Shown here: positions 10,081 through 18,721 of the stretch, in pieces
Layout: each line of letters begins with the position of its first letter
Numbering within the stretch: position 1 is the first letter of the stretch
Source of the DNA: CAVWQV01 sp963757115
GTDB lineage: Bacteria; Pseudomonadota; Alphaproteobacteria; Acetobacterales; Acetobacteraceae
Assembly: GCA_963757115.1 (NCBI GenBank)
Contig: CAVWQV010000004.1
Coordinates: 124,001-188,000, forward strand
Reading direction: 5' to 3'
Length of the DNA: 64,000 bases
The notes under the pieces: model-generated
Seen by the model: only the letters and a program-made list of their open reading frames with translations
Told to the model about the DNA's origin: nothing
The model's database searches: none
Program-made: the position numbers and the translations under genes

Positions 10081-10388
10081 CCGCACGCAGCCGCGCCCTG
10101 CTGACGGCTTCCTCAGTCCCGCGCTTTCCGCGTGGGACCCGGTTCCGGTTCGACGCCACGAGGCAGGCCTGGCTCATCCTGGCGCCGGAGCGACTGATGA
10201 TGCCGGACGAGGTGGCCGTGGCAGTGCTGAAACTCGTCGATGGCAGCCGGCCGGTGGCGGCGATCGCCGGGGAGCTCGCAACGCTCTACGCGGCGCCGAC
10301 TGACGAGATCCTGGCCGACATTCTCGGGATGTTGCAGGAACTCGCGGATGACGGTGTGCTGGAGGACGCTACTGTGCCGCCACCGTAG
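10077..10388 (+). CDS. pqqD: PQQ biosynthesis chaperone PqqD
   Basis: 103 residues from the TTG at 10077 (TTGA overlap with the pqqC stop). PqqD is the RRE-type domain that binds PqqA and presents it to the radical SAM enzyme PqqE. The family core is visible: PRFPRGTRFRFD, WLILAPERLMMPD, then a winged helix ending LQELADDGVLED. The N-terminal 15 residues are extra compared with typical PqqD. It converges on the lysR gene, whose 3' end overlaps it by about 20 bp, so the pqqBCD unit ends here and does not run into pqqE. Confidence 0.93.
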   Translation: MTARSRALLTASSVPRFPRGTRFRFDATRQAWLILAPERLMMPDEVAVAVLKLVDGSRPVAAIAGELATLYAAPTDEILADILGMLQELADDGVLEDATVPPP

Positions 10389-11361
10389 CGGGCTCGGCAC
10401 GCAGGAAGGGCGGGGTCGGCTCGACCGGCGGCAGAACGATGGCCGACCCGGCCGCGCGCAGGGCGCTAAGGAAGCTCGCATGAGGCTCGACCCCGCGATA
10501 CTGGGATGGGATGAGCGCCACCACATCCCGTTGTTCGAGCCCGATGTCGTACAGGGTCACCTCATATGACACGCCGGCGCCGATGCGGGCGCTGAGCGCC
10601 GGAACCACAGCGACGCCGCGCCCACCCTGGACCATGGCCAAAGCGAGCTCGTAGGAGCGTACCCGGCCCACCACGGAGTGCTCGGGCAGGAAGCGTCCGT
10701 ACCACTCCGCGATGCGCAGCTGATGCTGTGTCCCGAAGGTGAATTGGAGCGCGCTGTTCAACACCCGCCGCGCTTCCGTCCCGAGTTCCGTGGCCGGGTC
10801 GCGGACGCCCCGAAGGTCGAGATCTCGGGGCACGGCGAGCACATACGAGTCATGGAAGACGTCCGAACGGGCAAACGAGAGGGCGCTCGGGGCAAGCGAG
10901 CCCGCCGCAACGATCGCCACGGTCAGCCGGCGCGAGTAGAGCATCTCGATCGCCTCGCCCGGGGCGACCTCGTGCACGTCAAAGCCCAGTTCCGGGAAGG
11001 CCTCCGCCATGTGCGCCTGCGCGCCAGGTAGCAGGTTGCGGGCGATGGAACTAAGAGCGCCGATGGACAGCACGCCGCGGATGCCCTTCGCGTGGGCCTC
11101 CAAGCCCGACACCGCTTCGTCGACCTCGGCCATGATGATCTCGGCGCGGCGGCAGAGATAGGAACCGGCGTCGGTCAGCTCGAACTGGCCGCGGCCTCGC
11201 TCGAACAGGAGCTGGCCCACCGAATCCTCAAGCTTGGCGATGTGCTGTGAAAGCGAGGGCTGGGTTTGATCCAGCAGCTTGGCGGCGCGCGTCAGTGACC
11301 GCGCATGCGCCACGGCGAGAAAAATTCGCAGCTGATTGAGCGTGAAATTAGGCGCTGCCAT
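10369..11361 (-). CDS. LysR-type regulator inside the pqq cluster
   Basis: About 330 residues. The N-terminal helix-turn-helix (MAAPNFTLNQLRIFLAVAHA, then RSLTRAAKLLDQTQPSLSQH) and the effector-binding domain from about residue 95 are complete. I chose the ATG at 11361; a GTG six codons upstream is possible. It is on the minus strand, reads away from pqqA 134 bp upstream, and its end overlaps pqqD. Co-orientation with pqqA suggests a pqqA-lysR transcript. A regulator at this spot would naturally control PQQ supply and perhaps xoxF, but the ligand is unknown. Confidence 0.88.
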   Translation of the reverse strand: MAAPNFTLNQLRIFLAVAHARSLTRAAKLLDQTQPSLSQHIAKLEDSVGQLLFERGRGQFELTDAGSYLCRRAEIIMAEVDEAVSGLEAHAKGIRGVLSIGALSSIARNLLPGAQAHMAEAFPELGFDVHEVAPGEAIEMLYSRRLTVAIVAAGSLAPSALSFARSDVFHDSYVLAVPRDLDLRGVRDPATELGTEARRVLNSALQFTFGTQHQLRIAEWYGRFLPEHSVVGRVRSYELALAMVQGGRGVAVVPALSARIGAGVSYEVTLYDIGLEQRDVVALIPSQYRGVEPHASFLSALRAAGSAIVLPPVEPTPPFLRAEPATVAAQ

Positions 11362-11494
11362 CGTCCGGCGAACCACCAAGTCCGCGACCGTAGAAGCCGA
11401 TTGCCCGCGAACTTCTCGTCGGAGGCGTCCCGGAAAGTGGTCCCGGGTGCGACGCGGCGCTGACCGCGTGCCCCGGAACGTTCTTCAGCCTATA

Positions 11495-11572
11495 TCAGAC
11501 GACCGCGCAGCCGTAGGCGTTGATCTCGCAGCCGACAGCGATACGGGCAATGGTGGGTTTACGCCAGGACAT
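11495..11572 (-). CDS. pqqA: PQQ precursor peptide PqqA
   Basis: A 25-residue peptide beginning MSWRKPTIARI and containing VGCEINAYGC. It has the defining Glu-x-x-x-Tyr pair (E16, Y20) whose side chains PqqE cross-links to make PQQ. The same E-(I/V)-(T/N)-x-Y core occurs in PqqA of acetic acid bacteria and methylotrophs. The ATG at 11572 is preceded by GGGAGAG at ideal distance. It is on the strand opposite to pqqBCD and pqqE, which is unusual because pqqA normally leads the operon. Two cysteines (15 and 22) flank the core. The gene is below usual gene-caller size limits. Confidence 0.9.
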   Translation of the reverse strand: MSWRKPTIARIAVGCEINAYGCAVV

Positions 11573-11781
11573 GTCTACTCTCCCAATTCTTGTTCGCCCG
11601 CCGGTCTTCAAGCGGGACTGAAGGCACCTTCCTACCAGACTGCGGCAAGATAAAGCTATACCGGCCATAAGCAGAACGGGGTCCCGCGGGCTGCGGGCGG
11701 GCGCTTATGGGAGGTATTCCTCCCTCGAGCAACCGGACCGCTTATCTAAGGTGCAACGGCGCAAATCGGGGAGGTGCAGGA
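11573..11781. promoter_or_regulatory. divergent pqqA/pqqE promoter region with dyads
   Basis: This 209-bp gap must hold promoters for pqqA (leftward) and pqqE (rightward). A perfect 8-bp inverted repeat, CCATAAGC at 11665-11672 and GCTTATGG at 11703-11710, flanks a GC-rich spacer that is itself partly palindromic. A shorter dyad, CTTCA/TGAAG, lies at 11606-11623. GGGGAGGTG precedes the pqqE ATG. The repeats could be regulator sites (LysR-type or other) or a hairpin in the pqqE leader. Confidence 0.4.
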
Positions 11782-12889
11782 ATGTCCGACAACGTGACCG
11801 GTCCCGAGCCGCCGTTAGCGCTGCTCGCGGAGCTCACTCACCGCTGCCCGCTGCAGTGCCCGTATTGCTCCAACCCCGTCCAGCTGGGCGGGGCCAGCGG
11901 CGAACTCGGCACGGCGGAGTGGCAGGACGTGCTCGGGCAGGCGGCCGCCATCGGGGCGCTTCAGGTTCATTTCTCGGGTGGCGAGCCGGCCGCGCGTCGC
12001 GATCTCGCCGCCCTGGTCAGTCATGCGGTTGAGGTCGGGCTCTATACCAATCTGATCACCTCCGGCGTCACCTTGGACGAGGCGCGGCTGGCGGCGCTCG
12101 CCGAAGCGGGGCTCGACCACGTGCAGATCAGCTTCCAGGACGCGGACGAGGCCAACGGCGACCGGGTGGCTGGCCTCCGGGGGGCGCAACGGAAGAAGCG
12201 GGAGGTGGCGGCTTTAGTGCGCCGCGCCGGTCTGCCGCTGACCGTCAATCTCGTGGTACATCGCCAGAACCTCGGCAACCTGCCGGCGATGCTGGACATG
12301 GCGGTTGAGCTCGGCGCGGCGCGGATCGAGGTCGCGCACGTGCAGTACTGACGGTTGGGCGTTGGCTAACCGCGAGGCCCTGCTGCCGTCGCGCGCCCAA
12401 CTGGATGCTGCGACGGAACAGGTGGAGGCGGCGCGGGAGCGGCTCGCCGGAGCGGTCGTGATCGATTACGTCGTGCCCGACTACTACGCCCGGCTCCCCA
12501 AATCGTGCATGGGCGGCTGGGGAAGGCGCTTCATCGTCGTCACGCCTGCCGGCCGAGTGTTGCCGTGCCACGCGGCGGAAAGCCTGCCCGGTTTCGATTT
12601 TCCTTCCGTACGGGACCGCTCGCTCCGCGACATCTGGGCCAACTCGGAGGCGTTCAGCCGTTTCCGCGGCACGGGATGGATGCCGGCCCCGTGCGCTGGC
12701 TGCGAGCGCCGGGAGATCGATTGGGGCGGCTGCCGTTGCCAAGCGTTCGCCCTGACCGGAGACGCGGCTGCGACCGATCCGGCCTGCGGACTGTCGCCGC
12801 ATCACGCCCTGCTCGACATCGCGGTGCAAGGCGCCGAGGTGACCGCACCAGCGTTCGTGTATCGGCGGATCGGTGCGGTGCCGGCCTGA
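11782..12889 (+). CDS. pqqE: radical SAM PqqA cross-linking enzyme PqqE, one frameshift
   Basis: PqqE joins the Glu and Tyr of PqqA, the first step of PQQ synthesis. The radical SAM motif C-x3-C-x2-C reads CPLQCPYC (near residue 24), and the SAM-binding FSGGEP follows. The C-terminal SPASM region supplies auxiliary cluster cysteines (CHAAES, CAGCERR, GGCRC, CGLSP). Position 12350 has one extra G: TACTGACGGT in place of TACTACGGT makes a false stop, and removing it restores VQYYGWALAN, a conserved PqqE segment. Start ATG at 11782 with GGGGAGGTG. Corrected length about 368 residues, normal for the family. It lies upstream of xoxF in the same direction. Confidence 0.92.
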
Positions 12890-13074
12890 TTCCAGTGTGC
12901 CGGTCGGTCAAATTTCCAGCGGAGTTTTTTAGCAGGATTGTGCTGCTAACCCTCGTAAACCGTGTGGGCTCAGGCTAGGGTCCCGTGAAGGCTGCCCGTC
13001 AGAAGGTAGTGAAGCCAAACGGAGCCGTGCCGCGCAACAAACTGCCGGCGGCGGCACACAGGGAAGGGAAGAAC
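12890..13074 (+). promoter_or_regulatory. xoxF upstream region with a 7-bp dyad
   Basis: A 185-bp gap between pqqE and xoxF. A perfect inverted repeat TTAGCAG-(7)-CTGCTAA lies at 12929-12949 in a locally AT-rich stretch (GGAGTTTTTTAGC). It is a plausible operator for a dimeric regulator, and its T-N11-A spacing could fit a LysR protein. The T-run lies before the dyad, so it is not a classic rho-independent terminator for pqqE. A ribosome site (GGGAAGGGAAG) precedes the xoxF start. Confidence 0.35.
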
Positions 13075-14739
13075 GTGCGAAAGCTTCTGCTCGCGGCGTC
13101 CATTGCCGTGCTCGCGCCACTCGGCGCACATGCCCAAAGTGCGGCTGATCTGGCCAAGGGCACGAAGGACACCTCCGAAGTCCTGAACTACGGCATGAGC
13201 TACGACCTCCAGCGCTTCAGCCCGCTGACGCAGATCAACCGTGACACGGTGAAGCATCTCGTTCCCGTGTGGAACTACAGCTACGACGACAATAAGAGCG
13301 AAGAGTTGCAGCCCCTCATCTATCAGGGCGTGCTCTACGTCACGACCAACGCCGCCACCATGGCGCTCGACGCCAAGACCGGGCAGCAGCTCTGGAAGAG
13401 CAAGATCGACTATCCGCCTGAGACGCCACGCATCGTGTGCTGCGGCATCATCAATCGCGGGGCCGCTCTGTACGACGGCAAGCTGTTCCGCACCACGCTC
13501 GATGCGAACGTGATGGCGCTTGACGCCAAGACCGGCAAGGAGCTGTGGAAGCAGAACGCGATCGATTACAAGACCGGCTACTCGATGACCGTGGCGCCCC
13601 TCGTGGCGGACGGAGTGGTCATCACCGGTATCTCCGGGGCTGAGTACGGCATCCGTGGCTTCATCGACGGCTGGGATCCGGACACCGGCAAGCATCTATG
13701 GCGCACCTATACCGTCGCCGGCCCCGGCGACCCGGAAGCCAAGAGCTGGCCGGGCGACACCTATGAGCACGGCGGCGCTTCGACCTGGATCACCGGCTCG
13801 TTCGATCCGGATCTGAACACCGTCTACTGGGGAACGGGCAACGCCGGCTCGTGGAACCCGACGACGCATCCCGGGGACAACTTGTACACGTGTTCGGTGG
13901 TGGCCCTCGATCCGAAGACCGGGCAGATGAAGTGGCACTACCAGTTCTCGCCCAACGACCCGTACGACTACGACAGCGTGGCCGAGATGGTGCTCGCGAC
14001 GCTGAACATCGACGGCAAGCCGACCAAGGTGTTGATGAACGCCAACCGCAACGGCTTCTTCTACGTGCTTGACCGCACCGATGGGAAGCTGCTCGCGGCC
14101 AATCCGTACATCTCAAAGATTACCTGGGCGAAGGGCATCGACATGCAAAGCGGTCGCCCGATCCCGACGGAGGTGACGGACAAGGTGCGCAAGGGCGAAC
14201 CGCAGGAGGTGTGGCCGAGCGCTCTTGGGGGCAAGAATTGGATGCCGATGTCGTTCGACCCCCAAACCGGTCTCGCATACGCCAACACGCTCAACATCGG
14301 GATGCAGTATAAGCCGACCACGCCGCAGTATCGGGCGGGCCTCACCTATTGGGGCGCGGACATCGAGTGGGCGTGGCCAAAGGGGCCGCGCGGCTACCTG
14401 AAGGCAATCGATCCCATGACGGGCAAGTCCAAATGGGAGGCGCCGAGCGACATCCCGCGGTTCTCCGGCGTGCTGTCGACTGCGGGCGGGGTCGTGTTCA
14501 CCGGCAAGCTGACCGGCGAGTTCGAAGCCTTCGACGCCGATACCGGCAAGAAGCTGTGGCAGTTCAAGACCGGCTCGGGCATCGAAGGGCAGCCGGTGAC
14601 CTGGGAACAGGACGGCGTGCAATATGTCGCCGTGTCCAGCGGCATCGGCGGCGTTTACGCGATCTTCTCGGCCGACGAGCGGCTAGCCGCCGTTCCGCCG
14701 GGCGGCTCGCTGTGGGTGTTCGCGCTCGCCCCGCAATGA
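13075..14739 (+). CDS. xoxF: lanthanide-type PQQ methanol dehydrogenase XoxF
   Basis: A periplasmic quinoprotein oxidising methanol (and likely formaldehyde) and passing electrons to XoxG. Eight-bladed propeller, 554 residues from the GTG at 13075 with a Sec signal peptide ending PLGAHAQ. The PQQ-ring disulfide pair is Cys122-Cys123. Metal ligands are Glu190 (SGAEYGIRG), Asn256 (GTGNAGSW) and catalytic Asp298. Asp300 in DPYDYDSV is the extra acidic residue that distinguishes lanthanide-dependent XoxF from calcium MxaF, which has Ala there. No mxaI-like small subunit gene is present. The gene is intact and followed by a strong hairpin, then xoxG and xoxJ. Confidence 0.93.
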   Translation: MRKLLLAASIAVLAPLGAHAQSAADLAKGTKDTSEVLNYGMSYDLQRFSPLTQINRDTVKHLVPVWNYSYDDNKSEELQPLIYQGVLYVTTNAATMALDAKTGQQLWKSKIDYPPETPRIVCCGIINRGAALYDGKLFRTTLDANVMALDAKTGKELWKQNAIDYKTGYSMTVAPLVADGVVITGISGAEYGIRGFIDGWDPDTGKHLWRTYTVAGPGDPEAKSWPGDTYEHGGASTWITGSFDPDLNTVYWGTGNAGSWNPTTHPGDNLYTCSVVALDPKTGQMKWHYQFSPNDPYDYDSVAEMVLATLNIDGKPTKVLMNANRNGFFYVLDRTDGKLLAANPYISKITWAKGIDMQSGRPIPTEVTDKVRKGEPQEVWPSALGGKNWMPMSFDPQTGLAYANTLNIGMQYKPTTPQYRAGLTYWGADIEWAWPKGPRGYLKAIDPMTGKSKWEAPSDIPRFSGVLSTAGGVVFTGKLTGEFEAFDADTGKKLWQFKTGSGIEGQPVTWEQDGVQYVAVSSGIGGVYAIFSADERLAAVPPGGSLWVFALAPQ

Positions 14740-14744
14740 CGAAA

Positions 14745-14772
14745 TGACGAGGCGCCTGCGGGCGCCTCGTCA
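14745..14772 (+). terminator. strong hairpin between xoxF and xoxG
   Basis: A perfect 12-bp stem TGACGAGGCGCC / GGCGCCTCGTCA with a 4-base TGCG loop starts 6 bp after the xoxF stop. There is no T-run, so it may act as a partial terminator or as a 3' stabiliser that lets xoxF mRNA exceed xoxG mRNA. Confidence 0.55.
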
Positions 14773-14800
14773 CCTCTATCCTTACGGCTACGGAGAAAGA

Positions 14801-15139
14801 ATGAGGTTTGCCGTATTCCTTACGGCGGGGATGCTGCTGTGCGCCCCCGCTTGCCTCGCCCAGACGGATGCGTCCGAGCCGCCGCCATCGCCGCAACAGT
14901 TCGAAGCGGGTGATCACCTCTTCAACACGATCTGTGCGGCCTGCCACGGCAAACACATGATCAACCCCGGCAACGAGTCATTCGACTTGCGCAAGTTCCC
15001 GCACGCCGACCGCGCACGCTTTTTCAACTCGGTGCAAAACGGCAAGAAAAGTATGCCGCCCTGGAAAGACGTCCTCAAACCCGACGAGATCGAGGAGATC
15101 TGGGCTTATGTCCGGTGCGGAGGCGTATCACCGAAGTGA
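14801..15139 (+). CDS. xoxG: cytochrome c XoxG, electron acceptor of XoxF
   Basis: 112 residues with a signal peptide cut near ACLAQ and one c-type heme site, CAACH (Cys45, Cys48, His49). The likely axial Met is Met85 in GKKSMPPWK. It is a small mono-heme class I cytochrome, shorter than some XoxG proteins but in the usual place between xoxF and xoxJ. Start ATG at 14801 after GGAGAAAG. Its 3' end overlaps the xoxJ start by 25 bp. The role as XoxF acceptor follows from gene order and family. Confidence 0.85.
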   Translation: MRFAVFLTAGMLLCAPACLAQTDASEPPPSPQQFEAGDHLFNTICAACHGKHMINPGNESFDLRKFPHADRARFFNSVQNGKKSMPPWKDVLKPDEIEEIWAYVRCGGVSPK

Positions 15140-16089
15140 CCGCGCGCACTGCAGTTCTGGCCGGCCTCGTCACGTTGGGCGCCGCTTTCGGTGCCTTGCC
15201 CGTTGCGGCCGCTTCGTCGGACGCGGGCGATGCCGCCGCCAAGACGCTTGACGTCTGCTTAGAGGCAAACGATCCGCCGCTGTCGGTTCGCAACGGTAAC
15301 CCGCCGGGTTTCGCCGTTGCGCTGTCCCGGTCGGTTGCGGAGCACCTCGGGCGTGAGCTGCGCGTGCAATGGTTCGTCAGCCGTGACGACCCGGACGCAA
15401 ACCTCGTCAAGGAAGCGAACGCGCTGCTATCCGATGGCCGCTGCCAGCTCGTCGCCGAGTTTCCGCTGGCGACGGACACGCTCGGCCCGCCGCCCGCGCC
15501 GGTCGGCAGGCTGCCGCCCTTCGACGGGGCGGCGCCGGAGGACCGGCGGCGGTGGGTCAAGCTCGGCGAACTGGCCGCGACCCGGCCCTATCGCCAGGAC
15601 GCGCTCACGGTGTTGCTGTCCGCACGGCAGGGCGAACGCCCGGTCCATAAATTAGCCGACCTCGCCGGTCTCTCGGTCGGCGTGGAGATCGCAACGCTCG
15701 CCGACGCCATTGCGATGAACTACGCCGACGGGCAGTTGCGGGATCGCGTGGTGCACGTGCCCGATGCGCGGGCGCTGTTCGATCGCTTGCAGCGCGGCGA
15801 ACTCGACGCCGCGTTCGTGGGACTGCGCGAGTGGGACGCGTGGCGCCTCCGACACGCAGTCGCGGGCGTGTACGCCACCGGCTATATCCATTCGGCTGGC
15901 TTCAACATGGGGTTTGTCGGGCTGGCCCCGAACAAATCCTTGATCGACGACGCGGACGCGGCCATCGCCGCGCTGCAGTCGCGGGATGCGATCGCCGTAC
16001 TCGCGAGCGCGGCCGGCCTCACCTATGTAGCACCCCGGGCACCCGCGGTTCTGCCCACGATCGGGCCGACCGCGCTGGCGGGGGACTGA
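15115..16089 (+). CDS. xoxJ: periplasmic solute-binding-like protein XoxJ
   Basis: 324 residues from the GTG at 15115, with a signal peptide followed by a type 2 periplasmic binding fold. The opening LDVCLEANDPPLSVRNG and the PPGFAVALSRSVAEHLG block match the MxaJ/XoxJ family. These proteins are thought to help activate or mature the methanol dehydrogenase; they are not transporters. The position after xoxF and xoxG is diagnostic. Translation is probably coupled to xoxG by the overlap. Confidence 0.85.
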   Translation: MRRRITEVTARTAVLAGLVTLGAAFGALPVAAASSDAGDAAAKTLDVCLEANDPPLSVRNGNPPGFAVALSRSVAEHLGRELRVQWFVSRDDPDANLVKEANALLSDGRCQLVAEFPLATDTLGPPPAPVGRLPPFDGAAPEDRRRWVKLGELAATRPYRQDALTVLLSARQGERPVHKLADLAGLSVGVEIATLADAIAMNYADGQLRDRVVHVPDARALFDRLQRGELDAAFVGLREWDAWRLRHAVAGVYATGYIHSAGFNMGFVGLAPNKSLIDDADAAIAALQSRDAIAVLASAAGLTYVAPRAPAVLPTIGPTALAGD

Positions 16090-16258
16090 TTGCGGGTGGC
16101 TGATTGCGCGTCTCGTCCGCTTGGCGCATTTTCGTCCCGCAAATGGGTGGACACGCTTCAGTTATTTGCTAGAAGTCTTTAAATTGTTTGTTCAAGCGAT
16201 CAACGGTTGGGCGGGTACGCCGGGCCGGAAAGAAACGGATGGCCAGGGCGGAGATTGG
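16090..16258 (+). promoter_or_regulatory. intergenic region before the Rieske/PQQ-DH block
   Basis: A 169-bp gap with a markedly AT-rich island at about 16155-16200 (TTATTTGCTAGAAG, then TTTAAATTGTTTGTTC) in otherwise GC-rich DNA. This is a likely promoter for the Rieske gene and the genes after it. No clear operator repeat was found. Confidence 0.35.
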
Positions 16259-16907
16259 GTGACAGACGAACTGAGGTGCGGCGGCGATCGGTGCGAGGCG
16301 GGGGATGCGCCCGACCGCGGTTCGGGCGCAGCCCCCGCGCCGGCCAGGCGTGACTTGCTGCTAGGCGTGCTTGCCGCCGGCGCCATGCTCGCCGGTCCGG
16401 CGCGCGCCGACGAAGAAGAAAAGCCGGGTGCCGACGAGCGGCCGCAGAAGGGCGACCTGCTCGTGTACGCGGAAGGGGATCAGGTCGGCCAAATTATCAA
16501 TCCCGACGACCTCCCCAAAGGCGGCCCGCAAGTCATGGCCTGGCCGATGGACCCGCAGCACGAAGGTCGTGCGCGACGGGTCGCGCTTGAATGAGGTGCT
16601 GCTGCTGCGGCTCGGGGAGGCCGAACTCGACGAGGACACCCGGGCCCGCTCTGCCAACGGCATCGTGGCCTATTCCGCAGTCTGTACACACGCGGGGTGC
16701 CCGGTGACGGCCTGGGTGGAGGATCAGGGCAAGGACGTGCTGAAATGCATGTGCCACAATTCTGAGTATGACCCGCGGCAAGGTGCCGAGGTCGTCTTCG
16801 GGCCGGCGCCACGGCACCTAGCGGCGTTGCCCCTTGCGATGGCGGACCGATCCATTACGGTGTCTCAGGGCTTCATCGGGAAGCTCGGGGCTCAAACGTC
16901 GGCTTGA
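16259..16907 (+). CDS. Tat-exported Rieske 2Fe-2S protein, one frameshift
   Basis: About 215 residues once corrected. The N-terminus has a twin-arginine-type signal (ARRDLLLGVLAAG, ending ARADEEE), so the protein is exported folded. The Rieske cluster motifs are C-T-H-A-G-C and C-M-C-H-N-S, giving the two Cys and two His ligands. The frame breaks at about 16560: one extra C before ACGAAGGTCGTG; dropping it gives TKVVRDGSRLNEV. The start is a GTG at 16259. It lies upstream of a PQQ dehydrogenase in the same direction, so an electron-transfer role with that enzyme is a reasonable inference. It is not part of a bc1 operon, as no cytochrome b or c1 gene is nearby. Confidence 0.8.
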
Positions 16908-16980
16908 CTAGCGACATCTCGCCTCGCCGTGCGGTGATGCGGGTGTGGCAGAAGAAACGAGTTCTTTGGGGGAGCAGTTC

Positions 16981-18713
16981 ATGGGCGTGAAGCAGTGGCT
17001 TATGTCGGCGTTGGTCGCCTCGACCTGTCTGGCGCCGATCGTCGGCGCCAGAGCCGGCGAGGTCACCAACTACAGTCCGGTCACCGCCGACCGGCTCAAG
17101 AATCCCGAGCCCGGCAACTGGATGCTGTATCGCCGCACCTATGACGGCCAGGGCTACAGCACGCTCGACCAGATCAACTCAACGAACGTGAAAAATCTGG
17201 TGCCGGTCTGGACGTTCTCGACCGGCGTGACCGAGGGTCACGAGGCACCGCCGATCATCAATAACGGCGTGATGTTTGTCGCCACCCCCGAGGGCCAGGT
17301 GATCGCGCTGAACGCCAAGACCGGCGATGAGAATCTGGCGCTACAAGCGTCAGTTGCCCGAAGACCTGTTTCAGTTGCACCCGACCAGCCGCGGCGTAGG
17401 GCTCTGGGAGGACAAGCTGTTTCTCGCGACCACGGACGATCACGTCGTGGCGCTCGACGCCAAGACGGGCAAGGTGGCGTGGGACAAGAAGATCCAGGAC
17501 TACAAGAAGGGTCAGTACATGACCCTGATGCCGTTGGTAGTCGACGGCAAGGTGATCGTCGGCGGATCGGGCGGCGAGCTTGGCGTGCGCGGCTATGTGG
17601 TGGCCTTCGACGCCAACGACGGCAAGGAACTGTGGCGCACCTTCACCATCCCCGGCGAGGGCGAGCCCGGTCACGACACATGGGAGGGTGATGACTGGAA
17701 GACGGGCGGCGGCTCGGCCTGGATGACCGGCACCTACGACCCGGACCTCAAGACAATCTATTGGGGTGTCGGCAATGCGGCACCCTGGCCGGGCGACCTG
17801 CATCCGGGTAACAATCTCTACACAAGCTCCGTTCTCGGGCTCGATCCCGACAGCGGCAAAATCAAGGCCTATCACCAGTACCACCAGAACAATTCCTGGG
17901 ACTGGGACGAGGTCGATGCGCCGATGCTGATCGACGTCAAGCGCGATGGACGTACGATCAAGAGCCTCGTCCACCCCGGCCGCGACGCAATGTTCTGGGT
18001 GCTCGAGCGCAAGCCGGACGCGATCAGCTATGTGGCGGGCTGGCCGTTTGTTAATACCAACGTCTGGAAGGGTGTCGAACCGGGTAGCGGAACACCGATC
18101 GTCGATGTTGCCCACAAGCCCAAGCTTGGCAACCGGATCGAATTCTGCCCGTCGCTGTGGGGTGGCAAGGACTGGCCCTCTGCCGCCTATAACCAGAAGA
18201 CCGGCCTCGTTTACGTGCCGGCGAACGAGAATTTCTGCGGTGGCTTCACCGGCGAGAAGGTGCCGTTGGTTCCCGGCAAGCTCTGGCTCGGCACCAAGGC
18301 GGAGGACATCGGCCTCACCGTTCGGGCCGGCGCCGACCATTTCGGCGAGCTGCAGGCCTGGGATCCGGCCACCGGCAAGAAGGCCTGGTCGCATAACTTC
18401 CCGAAATCGCAGCTGTTCGCCTCTGTGACCACGACCGCCGGCGACCTCGTGTTCGTCGGCGGCACCAACGACCGCAATCTCCACGCCTTCGACGCGAAGA
18501 CCGGCGAGCTGCTGTGGGAGCAGAAAACCAATTCCGGGATCGTCGGAATGCCGATCGCCTACGAGGTCGACGGCACGGAGTATATCGCGGTGCAGTCGGG
18601 CTGGGGTGTCGACGCTCAGCGCATCCAGGACGCGCTGTCGAAGGACAACGTGGGTAGTCCAGGACAACGTGCCGCAAGGTGGCGTTGTCTGGGTGTTCGC
18701 GCTAAAGAAGTAG
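16981..18713 (+). CDS. second PQQ-dependent alcohol dehydrogenase, Asp-x-Asp type, two frameshifts
   Basis: Corrected length about 576 residues with a Sec signal (MGVKQWLMSALVASTCLA...). Propeller repeats and active site are clear: Glu in GGSGGELGVRG, Asn in WGVGNAAPW, and Asp-Trp-Asp in SWDWDEVDAP. The second Asp marks lanthanide use, as in XoxF and PedH. Unlike those, the adjacent Cys-Cys pair that closes over PQQ is absent; the matching place reads QLHPTSRG. Frameshifts lie at about 17333 (GDE to WRYKRQ) and 18653, where dropping one G restores the ending NVPQGGVVWVFALKK and a TAG at 18711. Without that correction the frame runs falsely into the next gene. Substrate unknown. Confidence 0.85.
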
Positions 18714-18721
18714 ACGTAAGT

